Under the pieces are notes generated by a model. It did no database searches. It was not told the DNA's origin and saw nothing but the letters and a program-made list of their open reading frames with translations. The translations under genes and the position numbers were made by a program. 64,000 nucleotides of DNA from Pelobates cultripes (lineage: Eukaryota > Chordata > Amphibia > Anura > Pelobatidae): NCBI GenBank assembly GCA_933207985.1, contig OW240914.1, positions 282,769,280-282,833,279 of the forward strand. The letters are read 5' to 3'. Shown here one piece after another: positions 11,780-21,501 of the stretch (position 1 is its first letter; the number at the start of each line of letters is the position of its first letter).

Positions 11780-12262
11780 GGTTCATAATTAATTCTTTGT
11801 TAAGAATGTATGGATCCAGTAAGCCTCTCTCTTTTTCAGTTGACACACGGCCACCAGCTCTTCTTAATGGTAATACTTGGTCTATAACCTGGAAGCGTAA
11901 TTGTGATATTGTGTGTTTTTGTTCTAAAAAGTGAGCAAGGATCGGTAATTCAACCTGTTTAGTTCTTAAAGATTTGTGTTTGTTTAGTCTCTCTCTGACT
12001 TTTTATTGTGGTCTCTCCGACATAGAGGAGACCACAAGGACATTTGATAGTGTATACTACATAAGATATTCTCTTATGTAGTAACAGCGACCAGTATATG
12101 TATGAAAAATTGTATTACCTTTAATAACTGAATTACAGTTATGGCATGGAGAGGTACAAACAATTGGTGTAGATAAAAAATGCTGTCTTTTTAATTTCAG
12201 TGGACCAATATCTGCTCGGATAAGAATGTCCCTTATGCTTTGTGGTCTTCTTAGCTTAATGG
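11780..12262 (-). pseudogene. GIY-YIG endonuclease end of a Penelope-like ORF, frameshifted
   Basis: The first open segment (12262-12057) contains RRPQSIRDILIRAD and a Cys-rich stretch (CTSPCHNCN), as in the linker before the nuclease. The GIY-YIG core VYTIKCPCGLLYVGETT is at about 12057-12007 in a different frame, so there is a frameshift near 12060. A further frame change near 11960 leads to a long readable segment (RTKQVELPI, AHFLEQKHTI, VLPLRRAGG), and another near 11830 to KREAYWIHTF and a stop. At least three frame changes make it non-functional. In an intact element this domain nicks DNA for target-primed reverse transcription. Confidence 0.7.
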
Positions 12263-12279
12263 TATACACACACAAACGT

Positions 12280-12329
12280 AGTACAGATAAACTCTGACAC
12301 GCACAAACTTACTACACACAAGCTCACAG

Positions 12330-12364
<35 letters not shown>

Positions 12365-12715
12365 CTCACTACAGACAAGTTCATACACACATGCTCCCTA
12401 TAGAAAAGCACACTGACACACACATGCTTAAAACAGACAAGTTCACTGACACACAAACTCCTAACAGACAAGCTTACTGACACACACACATGCTCACTAC
12501 TGATAAACTCACTGACACACACATGCTCACTACACACAATCACACTGACACATACACATGCTCTATACAGACAAGCTCACTGATACACACAAGCACACTG
12601 ACACACACATGTTCACTACAGACAAGCCCACTAACACACACATGCTCTCTACTGATAAGCTCACTGACACACATGCTCTCTACTGATAGGCTCACTGACA
12701 CCTATGTTGTACTTG
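12280..12715. repeat. CA-rich minisatellite (CACACATGCTCACTACAGACA), right part
   Basis: Imperfect units of about 35-40 bp combining 'ACACACATGCTC', 'CTACAGACAAGCTCACTGAC' and pure (CA)n (about 12329-12362). Open frames on both strands are repeat artefacts. It probably continues the array at 10409-10545. Confidence 0.8.
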
Positions 12716-13186
12716 TCATAAGGTGTGATGTACCTGTGTTATGCTTGTGATAAGGTGTGAAGTGCCTGTACTATGCTTGCAATATGGGGAAAAAGCATTC
12801 CTCTGGCACATCACCATCATCACACAAGTCTAACTATGTGTGTGTAGATATATATTTATGATTTGAGGCTGATAACCGATTATCATTGGCATTATTGTAT
12901 ATGTACACTAGCAAGTGGGAGGGTTTGCAGGAGTTCTCCTTGCAGGGATTTCATATAGAGGGGAGGGCTTTGGGTGACAGGCAGGACTCTGTCCATAGGA
13001 AACCTTGGGAGCCTCAATTCCTATTTACTTATTTTTTATGGGACAGGGAAGATTAGGAAAAAAATATATATAATGCTAGGTCTGTTTCTTTAGCTTCCCT
13101 TTACATGGTGGAGCACTTATATAGGAGTCATTCTATGTGGTGGGAGGGGGAAATGCCGATACATCTTCTCGCCAAGGGCGCTAGAG

Positions 13187-13204
13187 ACCCTAGGTACGTC
13201 TCTG
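13187..13204. mobile_element. Orphan hAT right terminus
   Basis: CCCTAGGTACGTCTCTG, inverted CAGAGACGTACCTAGGG, matches the terminal inverted repeats of the hAT elements at 31268 and 32533. A left terminus of the same type is at 6747 (CAGAAGCGTAGCTAGAGG), but the flanking 8-mers (TTTGTTGT left, TCCTAACC right) do not match. I cannot claim a single element 6747-13204. Confidence 0.4.
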
Positions 13205-13300
13205 TCCTAACCATTGTCCTAACCATCGCCCCATGCTTAACCCTTACCATTGCCTTTTACCTAGCCCTATCGCTAACCAAGCTATAATTATAACCCCATC
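13205..13300 (+). repeat. Degenerate CCTAACC-type array
   Basis: Irregular CTAACC/CCTAACCAT/CTTAACCC/CGCTAACC repeats, loosely telomere-like, immediately right of the orphan hAT terminus. Too degenerate to assign. Confidence 0.4.
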
Positions 13301-15042
13301 TCCAAACATGACCAACCGACTTTGTCTTGTTTATGTTTTATAGTAACATTAGAATTCCAGTAAAATTCCACTGCAATGTAGAGGTGGTGTTTCATAAAGA
13401 TTCTACCTTTAGTTGAGAACTTAGTAGAAACTTTAACATAACAGTTACTTTGACATTATCTGAATTAATTTAACACATTTTCAATGATAACTATTTAAGG
13501 ATGTTCCATGCGTACTGTTTAAATTATAGCTGCCAACCAGACATATCAATGAAAAGCATTAGAAGCCACATCTCTCAACTCAATCCAGTCCGTCTACCTC
13601 TAATGATGCAACATGTTTGGGACTTTTCTTCTATCAATCTTAGGCCAGAGTCTTGCTACTACAGGGCTCTTTACCACTAATAGGTGCTTAAGGCCAGTGA
13701 ACATGCAGAGCAAGGCTGGCGCAAAGATACCATTGGCCCTGCAATCTCCCCTGTTGGCCTTGGTCCATGGACAACTCAGCCCAGTTCACCAGGCACTTGG
13801 AATAAGTTATACATTGTGACTGTGCAGAAAATATAGAGTATATTTGAGTAATATAGAGTATTAAATATACTAGTAGTAAATATAGAGATGATGTATATTG
13901 ATTTTTATTTTGAGAAATGTTCAGTTTTATATCTGGATGAGCAGCCATGTTGGGCAAGAATCTAATGTTATGTGGCCAACTGATGCTCAATCTTACTTGC
14001 TGCGATTGCTCTTTGCGCTCTGTGGGAAAATGCAGGTGCAGGCAAGTTAGGTTGAACAGCAGTTAGTTAAACAACAGTAGAATCTGAACCAACATGGCTG
14101 CTCAGCCAGATAAAAAAAAAAAAGTGAAACTTTAAAAAAAAAAAGAGAAAAGAAAATCAATTAAGAGGATTTAAAAAAAAAATAATAATAATAATTACAA
14201 AGCTATATGCAATTTACGAACCAGTTACATGAGATATGTGATATATGTATGAACGTATGTATGTTTGTTTTAGGTCTGTTGTTTCTATTTATTTAGCTGT
14301 ACAAAAGCACTTGTATGTTACTTTTGTTACTTTTGTACGTTCTATAAAGCTTGAATAATTTTTATATATTTATTTATTACTGGTATTTATAAAGCGCCAA
14401 CAGATTCCGCAGCGCTGTACAATTAGATAATAATAAAACAAAACAATAACTGTGTCATAAATAAATACATTTCAGTTTTCTCTTTAATGCCACAAAGCTC
14501 ACTTTTTTTTAGACTGACATAACAATAATATCTAGAATAGCGATGGAGATGATTAGATTATAGATCGGACTGCACCTTTAATGTAGGCCTCTTTTCATTT
14601 TATTAGCTCTAATCTCTTTGAGACAGATTGTCACACTTCTAAAGAGGCTGTCACATCTTTCTCTCTCTGTGCCGCTGTTACACAGCAATTTCCATTAACC
14701 TCCGCCTTCCAGTTCTCCTCCTCCTTTGAGATATACGCCAAATACTAGCATTTATACTGATTTCCCTGTCGCCCTGTAATCTCAACATGGACAACTCTAC
14801 TATGGAAACATAAGAAACTCATTACGGCAGTGAGTACAAATGTAGGAGGGTGGGAGGAGGCATCTTCTGGGGGAAGAAAAACAGAGAGAGAAGAAGAGAT
14901 ATATATATATATATGAAAAGGGGGTCTGTAAAATAAAAGAAAGTTACATTAATAAATATAGCAAGAAGCTCAGCAAAACAGCAAGGCAGAAATAGTGTTA
15001 AAGATGAAATGTCACATCTGAGAATTTTGCATAACCCAAGCA
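13301..15042. other. Unassigned AT-rich sequence with one SINE/LINE-like tail
   Basis: No gene seen. At about 14370-14425 'TATTTATAAAGCGCCAACAGATTCCGCAGCGCTGTACAAT' type sequence (an AAT-tailed SINE/LINE-like repeat, inverse orientation) is present, and poly-A tracts occur near 14110-14190. The remainder has no repeat I recognise. Confidence 0.4.
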
Positions 15043-15902
15043 TTAAAGGGACACTATAGTCACTAAACACTATAGTCACTAAAAAACTTTAACGTAATGA
15101 AGCAGTTTTTGTGTATAGATCATGCCTCTGAAGTCTCACTGCTCAATTCTCAGTTCCTTGGTATGTAAAATGGTAAATCCATTTTATTTCTGTTTATGCA
15201 GCCTTAGCCACACCTCCAATGGTTGTGACTAGTGATGTCCCGAACGGTTCGCCGTGGACGGCGAACATATGCGGTAAACTTTGACCCTGTACCTCACAGT
15301 CAGCAGACACATGCCAGCCAATCAGCAGCAGACCCTCCCTCCCAGACCCTCGCTCCCAGACTCTCGCTCCCAGACCTTCCCACCTCCTCACTAAGAATGC
15401 AGCTTCACAATGAATGTAAAATGGATGCTGTCCAGGAGGTGGGAGGGTCTGGGAGGGAGGGTCTGCTGCTGATTGGCTGGAATGTGTCTGCTGACTGTGA
15501 GGTACAGGGTCAAAGTTTGCCGCGTATGTTCGACGTCCACGGCGAACCATTCGGGACATCACTAGTTGTGACTGACACAGTGTGCATGAAAAAAAAATGG
15601 TTTCATTTTCAATCACATGTTAACATTACTTCAGAAGTTTTTATCTCCTGCTCTGTAAATTGCAGGAGATAAGAAATTCTGAATTAAACAAAATTTGCAA
15701 TAAAGGAAGTGTAAACATTAGATCACTCTTTACAGGAAGTGTTTAGGAAGGCTGTTCAAGTCACATGCAGGGAAGTGTGACTGGGCTGTATAGACAATGT
15801 GATTTAACTTCTAAATGGCCGAAAATTGAGCGGTAAGACTGCCGGGGCATGATCTATACACCAAAACTGCTTCATTAAGCCAAATGTATTTTATCCCTTT
15901 AA
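15043..15902. mobile_element. TTAA-flanked MITE, interrupted by a palindromic hAT MITE
   Basis: Starts TTAAAGGGACACTATAG and ends in CCCTTTAA. The interior (CATGCCTCTGAAGTCTCA..., ...GATCTATACACCAAAACTGC, TTCATTAAGCC) is shared in the same order with 16977-17404, which shows what the uninterrupted element looks like. The insertion at 15230-15564 is the main difference. Confidence 0.7.
15230..15564. mobile_element. 335-bp palindromic hAT MITE
   Basis: Flanked by an exact 8-bp direct repeat GTTGTGAC (15222-15229 and 15565-15572). The outer about 120 bp at each end are inverted copies of each other with only a few mismatches, beginning TAGTGATGTCCCGAA. Such long inverted arms can fold back as a hairpin. 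The open frames on both strands are mirror images generated by the palindrome and are not genes. Confidence 0.88.
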
Positions 15903-16976
15903 CTTGAAGATAGATATGGGTGGTGCTATTTCCTTAATTATTAACCAGTTTTATTTACTTTAAAATGCCCGACTGGCCTGGCACAGCCAGTGCATGCCTT
16001 ACAAATTAATTAACCTTTCATGGGAAGGAACGTTTACTGGGATGAAGGAATGAGGTACTGTTACTTTCAGAGAAGTAATAGTGTACTTTAAGAAGAGTGA
16101 AAGAAACATCTGGTATAGTAGTGCAAGAAAGAAGTAACACAAGGTTAAAGGGTTATTCAAACCAGAAACAGTGTTTTAATAAGTATATTTATTCTGGTAT
16201 AAGGTAACAATTGATTTGGTTTGGTAATATCAGTGTAAAAAGATAGAACTAATTTATGTAAAGCACATCACAAAGTACGTAATAATTTGTATAAAACAGC
16301 ATTGCATCTGATCATCCCCAAAACAATTAAAATGAAGTTTGCAGCAAGCATCCAGGGCTGACTTGTTCTGACTATCCTAACATAACCTTTCTCAACTATG
16401 GTGGCTTTGCTTGAGAAGAAAACAATCACAAATCACTGACATACAAACAATTTGCAAGTACACACGTATACAGAATTCAAGGCCACAAAATACTTCTATG
16501 TAAACATATATTGTAGAAGGAAGTCACAAAACACAAATAAAGGAAGAAAACCTTCAACTTGTATCCACTCAAAATTAGAAACACTTGAGTTGTCACTGGT
16601 TTATAATATCTTGCAAACCACGGAAAAATAACAACTAAATGGTGAGCGAATTTAATTAACCCGTTTCTAACAAATGTCTTGCCAAGACTTTCAGGACACA
16701 AAAATGAATGTGCCTACTCGTACTCATGAAGGAAGTCGTTAATTGAAAAGTTTTTTGATAAATTTGGAAATGTTGGCTTGTGACTAAAAGTTGATAATGA
16801 ATTTAAAAATTTTAGAAAATCTTTGAAAGATTTAAACTCAAATGTTCACAATTTAAATTTTAATTTTAGTGCTGGTACAGCTAGTTATATGTTTTGTAAT
16901 CAACAAATGTGTAGGTTGCTCACTTCTGTTTAGTGATCCATATAAGCTTTATGTGGGCAGTGCAAAAATAATGTAA
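15903..16976. other. No recognised feature
   Basis: AT-rich sequence with no long open frame of recognisable content and no obvious repeat between the two TTAA elements. Confidence 0.4.
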
Positions 16977-17404
16977 TTAAACGGATATTGTATTAAAAAT
17001 GACAACTTAAGCGTAATAAATCTTTGGTGTATTGATCATGCCTCTGACATCTCAGTGCTAAATTTTCTGTCATTTAGGAGTTGAATCACCCTGTTTATGC
17101 AGCCCCAGCCAAATCACCCAGCATGTGACTTGCACAAGACCTTTAAACTCCAATTACAGAGCAGAGGATAAAAACATCTAAAGGGACACTATATTAACAT
17201 CTGATTGAAAAATGAAACCTTTTTTTCATGCAGACTGTCAGTCAAAGTCAGGGAAAGTATGGCTAAGGCTATATTAGCAGAAACAAAAGTGGTTTAACTC
17301 CTGAATAGCAGAGAATTGAGCAGTGAGACTGCAGGGACATGATTTATACACCAAAACTGCTTCATTAAGCCAACGTTGTATTGATGCCTATAGTGTCATT
17401 TTAA
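16977..17404. mobile_element. Second copy of the TTAA-flanked MITE
   Basis: Bounded by TTAA at both ends, with decayed terminal repeats (TTAAACGGATATTGTATT and CTATAGTGTCATTTTAA). It has the same internal order and orientation as 15043-15902 but lacks the hAT insertion, so it serves as a natural empty-site comparison. Confidence 0.65.
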
Positions 17405-18403
17405 GAATGGAATCTATAAAAAAACAAACACCATGCAGTTTGCATTGGTGCAGCATGCATATATTACTTAGTTAATACATCTGGACTGTGGATTTTCATA
17501 ATTATTTCAATATCGTAAGGTTTATTTTAAAAAAAAATATGTATTTGTTTCTTTTTTTCCATGTGGGTATATTGTTGTGTCTTAATTGTATTTAACCTGA
17601 TCATCACTTTTTATTCTATACAGATTTTGTAATCAGAATATTGTAAAGCGCTAAAGAATCTGTTATGGCGCTATATAAATGGCAATAATAATAATAAGCT
17701 GAAGGTGATGTAGTTTCATTGAGAATGGATATCTGCCACCAGTTACAGACAGTGCAGTGTGCTGGAGAAGACACAAGGTGGACCTATCTCAAGTTATAAC
17801 CTTTATGGTTTGGTGTATTTAAGATTGTCTATCATTTGATTCATAAGATTTGACATAGCGGGCATGTATTTTGTCCTGCTGGAATTCACAATGGTTCTGA
17901 CAATCCAGAACTTGAATATATTAAATAAATCTTAACCATCAATAGACAAAAAATAAAAATTAGCCCACAAAGCAAATTATACCCTACAAAAATTTGAAAA
18001 CATACTTATACTTGGCCTGTACATAGTTTGCAGTGTCCTATTATTTGCCATTTCTCATACACACTGCTAACAAAATTGTCTTTGATGGAATTTTGTTTTG
18101 AAATTCTAATTACATTTTAAATGTGAAAAAAGCAGAAGCTCTTGCATGTTGTCTGAGCCTTTCTAAACCTTAAAGGGGCACTCTAAGTACCAGAACCTCT
18201 AGAGATCAATGTAGTGGTTTTGTTATCCCTGCACTGTTTTGTTTGTAAACAAACTCTCATTTGTAAGAACACCTTTGGTGACTGTCACTTAGACAGCCAC
18301 TAGAGGTGTTTCCTTTTATTGTTCTGCAATCTTTGCAAAGACAGATGTTCAACATATTTATGATCTGCATTATAAGAGCATAATTTGGATCAATTGGGAT
18401 AAT
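17405..18403. other. Unassigned sequence with repeat fragments
   Basis: No gene. An AAT-tailed 'GGCGCTATATAAATGG' repeat end lies at 17660-17695, and a partial TTAA-family fragment (TTAAAGGGGCACTCTAAGTAC) starts near 18172. Confidence 0.45.
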
Positions 18404-18408
18404 CTCTA

Positions 18409-19397
18409 TGTGACGAAGTGCCCTTCGCCACTTGGTCCTGGAGAGGCCTACTTGCCAGCCTCCTCCCCTGTGACTATGACTCTTTCATGTATCTGGCTTT
18501 AAAGCCCCTAGTATACCTTCAGACAGACTATTTATGTAGGCTGCTTTATTTATCTTATGTTTTAGTCACCCTGTACCCATTATAGGTGCAGGGTGTGTGT
18601 AATGTAATTGTTTATAGTGTGTGTGTGTGTACTGTGTAATGTATTGCCTGCTCTCTTGTATTGCTGAGGTTTGCTACCAACTAGGTGGGTTTGGCTATGG
18701 AGCTGGTCTAGTGCCCTCTGTTGGTAGCAACAGCAATATGCACTACCTGAATTGCAAGACTGGTTCATTTGCATATTCGGGTAGATTTGCATATTGCTAA
18801 TTCTGCAGGCAGGTGAGATATTTACTGTTAAATATTGTCTCCCCCCACCCCTTTAAAAATGTGCCATTGTGTTGTGATAAGTCACTGTGTGTTGCTTGAT
18901 TTGGTTTGACTGTTTGTGATTTTATTGAGTTTTCACAACAATGTTATTGTGGTGACCCTATTGGCTGGTCCCAAGGGAATAAAGGTTTTGACAGTTCTTC
19001 TTGATCCCTCTAAACGTAGCCTTGTCTCGTTATTGGAGGGAGCTGTTATAATCACACTGGGGATTGCTATGCTCTGCATGCTCCCCTGAGCTTGAGTCAC
19101 TTAGCTCTTTTAAGAGCTTGTTCCTGACACGCTCTCCTTGGAGGAGGGGTCTTCACCACACAGTCCTGGATGCTGGAGGTTCGTACAGGGTGGAAGGAAG
19201 AGTTCTTTCCCACACAGTCCTGGAAGACAGAAGCTGATCTAGGGTGGAAGGAAGACGGCGAGACTCCAGTCAAGATACGGCGGTTGCGGAGTCTGCGGTG
19301 GTTGTGGTGTCTGCTGCAGTGCTTGGAGTCCTCAGGAAGCGCTAGGAGCATCCGTCAACGGAGGGTACTCAGTCGGAGTACAAGGAGCTCTGTTACA
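18409..19397 (+). repeat. 5' LTR (989 bp)
   Basis: Starts TGTGACGAAGTGCCC and ends CTCTGTTACA, so it has the TG...CA ends of an LTR. A candidate polyadenylation signal AATAAA is at 18978-18983, and an A/T-rich TTTAAAAATG at about 18850 could serve as core promoter. The last about 240 bp recur in diverged form at the start of the window. The 3' LTR lacks the part corresponding to about 18464-19160. Confidence 0.88.
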
Positions 19398-19398
19398 T

Positions 19399-19416
19399 TG
19401 GTGGCAGCGGTGGGAT
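19399..19416 (+). promoter_or_regulatory. Primer-binding site for tRNA-Leu
   Basis: TGGTGGCAGCGGTGGGAT lies one base after the LTR end. It is fully complementary to the 3' end of a vertebrate tRNA-Leu (acceptor end GCTGCCA plus CCA, recalled for the AAG-type isoacceptor). Reverse transcription would start here. The isoacceptor identity is from memory. Confidence 0.8.
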
Positions 19417-19518
19417 GGCGTCCTAGTGCGAGGAGAAGCAGCTCGGAGACACTGGTATCGTATGAGAGGTTATTGAGGGCAACGCTAGCCACTGTGCAGC
19501 ATCCCTAACTACAGCAGC

Positions 19519-20835
19519 ATGGAGCAGGGATGGATAGAGCCCTGCGAAGAGCACCTCAACATGATATGTCGCTACGAGGACGACGCTTACATTGAGGAGG
19601 TAAAGAGGCGGTTGGTCTGCTATGGCCCAGACCTTTCGAACGAGGTGGTCCACCAAGTAATGCGCCAGTTGAGTGCTGAGAACAGTGCGGCAATGGCCTT
19701 TGAGCGACAACTGTGGAGGTTGAGGATATGGACACCTAGTCTCCAGCGGCAGTGCAAGTTACAGGGAGCCGAAGGTGTCGTCCTTCCTCCCCAGCAGTGC
19801 AAGTTACAGGGAGCCGAAGGTGTCGTCCTAACTCCCCAGCGGCAGTGCAAGTTACAGGGAGCCGAAGGTGTCGTCCTTCCTCCCCAGCGGCAGTGCGAAT
19901 TCCAGGGAGCCGAAGGTGTCGTCCTTCCTCCCCAGCGGCAGTGCGAATTCCAGGGAGCCGAAGGTGTCGTCCTTCCTCCCCAGCAGCAGTGTGTCCTACA
20001 GGGAGCAGAGACAGTTGGTCTCTCTCTCCAGCAGCAGGACAATGTTATGGGAGTGGAGACAGGCGGTCTCCCTCTCCAGCGGCAGCCTGTGTTTCAGGGA
20101 GAGGAGCACAGCACCCTATCTCCCCAGCGGCAGCTTACCCTACCAAGGGGAGACCCCAATCTCCCAGATGGCGCAGAGGGGACCGTGGTCTCTGTGCCCG
20201 ACCTACAGGGATGCTGGACAGCCTGTCCAGATCCCCAACTACCCTCACAGGGACAACAGGAGGAGGGGGTAAGTACGAATTCCCCTCCCCAGCTAACTCC
20301 TAACTTGGCCCCAGGGTTAACAGGGGAGATGTTAACCCCCACTGACCCCCACGTTCCCCTGGCTACTGAGCCGGACTATGTCCCAAGCCCCCCAGCGGAA
20401 GAGCTGGCAGCTGGGCAGAGTGCAGTCGGCCTCTGCCCTCCCTTTGTCCCTTGTCCAGAGCCTGATGTCCTACAGGCTATACCAGCAGAAGAGCTGGCAT
20501 CAGGGCAGACCGCCGCTGGCCTCTGCCCTACCGATCCCCTTCTCACAGGACTGGCCTGCACCCCCCTCCTCCCAGCAGAAGCGCTGGCATCAGGGCAGAG
20601 TGTCGCTGGACTCTGCCCCTCAAGTCCCCACAGCGTGTTGCCCCATCACCCCAGAGGAATACCCAGGTGCAGTCACTGTTTGCTGTGGGTGGGCTGCTCT
20701 AATAACTGTTTGTTTTGGGTGGGCTACTCTGGCACTTGCTTATGGTCGGTGGGTGACTCGACTAACTTAGGCACTGACCGACAGAAAGTCCGGTGCCTGG
20801 TTAGTCTTCCCCCCGAAGGGGAGATATGTGACTAA
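19519..20835 (+). CDS. Unknown repeat-rich protein of the LTR element, 438 aa
   Basis: I do not recognise this protein. The first ATG after the primer-binding site opens it. Residues 1-76 are non-repetitive, charged and probably helical (EEHLNMICRYEDDAYIEEV; ending ERQLWRLRIW). Residues about 77-205 are eight or nine copies of a 16-residue unit, RQCKLQGAEGVVLPPQ, encoded by 48-bp repeats that become more divergent downstream. Residues about 290-375 carry three PAEELASGQ-type units, each ending in GLCP. A short Cys/Trp-rich tail repeats LLWVGCS, LFWVGYS, LWSVGDS. There is no CCHC knuckle, protease or RT motif. Position suggests a gag-like or accessory role, but that is inference. The stop codon lies inside the 3' LTR. 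Confidence 0.6.
   Translation: MEQGWIEPCEEHLNMICRYEDDAYIEEVKRRLVCYGPDLSNEVVHQVMRQLSAENSAAMAFERQLWRLRIWTPSLQRQCKLQGAEGVVLPPQQCKLQGAEGVVLTPQRQCKLQGAEGVVLPPQRQCEFQGAEGVVLPPQRQCEFQGAEGVVLPPQQQCVLQGAETVGLSLQQQDNVMGVETGGLPLQRQPVFQGEEHSTLSPQRQLTLPRGDPNLPDGAEGTVVSVPDLQGCWTACPDPQLPSQGQQEEGVSTNSPPQLTPNLAPGLTGEMLTPTDPHVPLATEPDYVPSPPAEELAAGQSAVGLCPPFVPCPEPDVLQAIPAEELASGQTAAGLCPTDPLLTGLACTPLLPAEALASGQSVAGLCPSSPHSVLPHHPRGIPRCSHCLLWVGCSNNCLFWVGYSGTCLWSVGDSTNLGTDRQKVRCLVSLPPEGEICD
19745..20135 (+). repeat. 48-bp coding minisatellite in the LTR element ORF
   Basis: Eight to nine tandem 48-bp units (one is 45 bp) containing CAAGTTACAGGGAGCC and GAAGGTGTCGTCCTTCC. Because the unit is a multiple of three, all three forward frames and one reverse frame stay open. 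That explains the overlapping open frames seen here. The 438-codon frame is preferred because it alone starts just after the primer-binding site and spans the whole interior. Confidence 0.85.
20811..20826 (+). promoter_or_regulatory. Candidate polypurine tract
   Basis: GAAGGGGAGATA directly abuts the TGTGAC start of the 3' LTR. It is short and interrupted by one T, but is in the position where plus-strand priming is expected. Confidence 0.55.
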
Positions 20836-21117
20836 GTGCCCTTCGCCACTTGGTCCTGGAGAGGCCTACTTGCCAGCCTCCAGTCCTGGATGCTGGAGGT
20901 TCGTACAGGGTGGAAGGAAGAGTTCTTTCCCACACAGTCCTGGAGGACAGAAGCTGATCTAGGGTGGAAGGAAGACGGCGAGACTCCAGTCAAGATACGG
21001 CGGTTGCGGAGTCTGCGGTGGTTGTGGTGTCTGCTGCAGTGCTTGGAGTCCTCAGGAAGCGCTAGGAGCATCCGTCAACGGAGGGTACTCAGTCGGAGTA
21101 CAAGGAGCTCCGTTACA
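20827..21117 (+). repeat. 3' LTR, internally deleted (291 bp)
   Basis: Matches the first about 55 bp and the last about 237 bp of the 5' LTR with only a few substitutions. It lacks the middle (equivalent of about 18464-19160), including the AATAAA signal. The junction reads GCCAGCCTCC joined to AGTCCTGGATGC; a shared CC/AG context suggests short-homology deletion. A G-to-T change at the tenth-eleventh base region (GACGAAG to GACTAAG) creates the stop codon of the ORF. Confidence 0.88.
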
Positions 21118-21501
21118 CTCTATATGCATTGGATCCAATGAGATCAACAGTTATGATGATCTCTGCATGTGAAGATTGACAACTGCAAGGAACAGGGGGT
21201 ATAACTAGGACTCACAGGGTGTCCGTGCAAGAATCATTGCTCCTTCTTGCTCCCACCTAACTATTATACCTGAGTGGGGTGTGTGTGTCAAGCTGAGTGT
21301 GATTGTGTTGGCTGTGCATATGTGTGTGGCTGGCTTTGCGTGATTGTGAAGAGCTGTCTGAGTGTAATTGTATATGTGCTTTGGCTGTGTGTTGAGTGAT
21401 TGGCCCTGTTTGGATACCCTAACCCAAGCAGGACACTACCCCAGGCGTATGTTAACATGCTTGCTTTATTGTCTGCTTTTTACGTCATACTGCCCCAGGA
21501 A

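Larger units (their letters stand above)
10575..12262 (-). mobile_element. Penelope-like element relic (5'-truncated)
   Basis: Read on the minus strand, 12262-11780 is a decayed protein-coding end, followed by about 0.7 kb of non-coding sequence (excluding the nested MITE) and a hammerhead-like motif at 10613-10643. The protein part carries the cysteine-containing GIY-YIG signature CPCGLLYVGETT and the downstream KREAYWIHTF segment, both typical of the endonuclease at the C terminus of Penelope-like elements. The reverse transcriptase part is absent. The element lies inside a CA-rich minisatellite that continues on both sides. Boundaries are approximate. Confidence 0.7.
18409..21117 (+). mobile_element. 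Pol-less LTR retrotransposon with one 438-codon ORF
   Basis: Two LTRs (18409-19397 and 20827-21117) flank about 1.43 kb of internal sequence. The whole is bracketed by a 5-bp target duplication CTCTA (18404-18408, 21118-21122). A primer-binding site follows the 5' LTR at once and a purine-rich tract precedes the 3' LTR. There is no protease, reverse transcriptase, RNase H or integrase, so it must be copied in trans by a related autonomous element. Apart from one large deletion the two LTRs differ at very few positions, suggesting a fairly recent insertion. The superfamily (Ty3-like or retrovirus-like) cannot be decided without pol. Confidence 0.88.

Noticed and set aside
6747..13204. A single 6.5-kb hAT element joining the termini at 6747 and 13204
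   Set aside because: Termini are similar but the flanking 8-mers TTTGTTGT and TCCTAACC do not match.
15194..15672. Two overlapping 140-codon frames, one on each strand, with near-identical peptides
   Set aside because: Mirror images produced by the 335-bp palindromic hAT MITE.
19752..20303. Alternative frames (183 and 134 codons plus, 140 minus) within the LTR element
   Set aside because: Shadows of the 48-bp coding repeat; none has a start near the primer-binding site or spans the interior as the 438-codon frame does.
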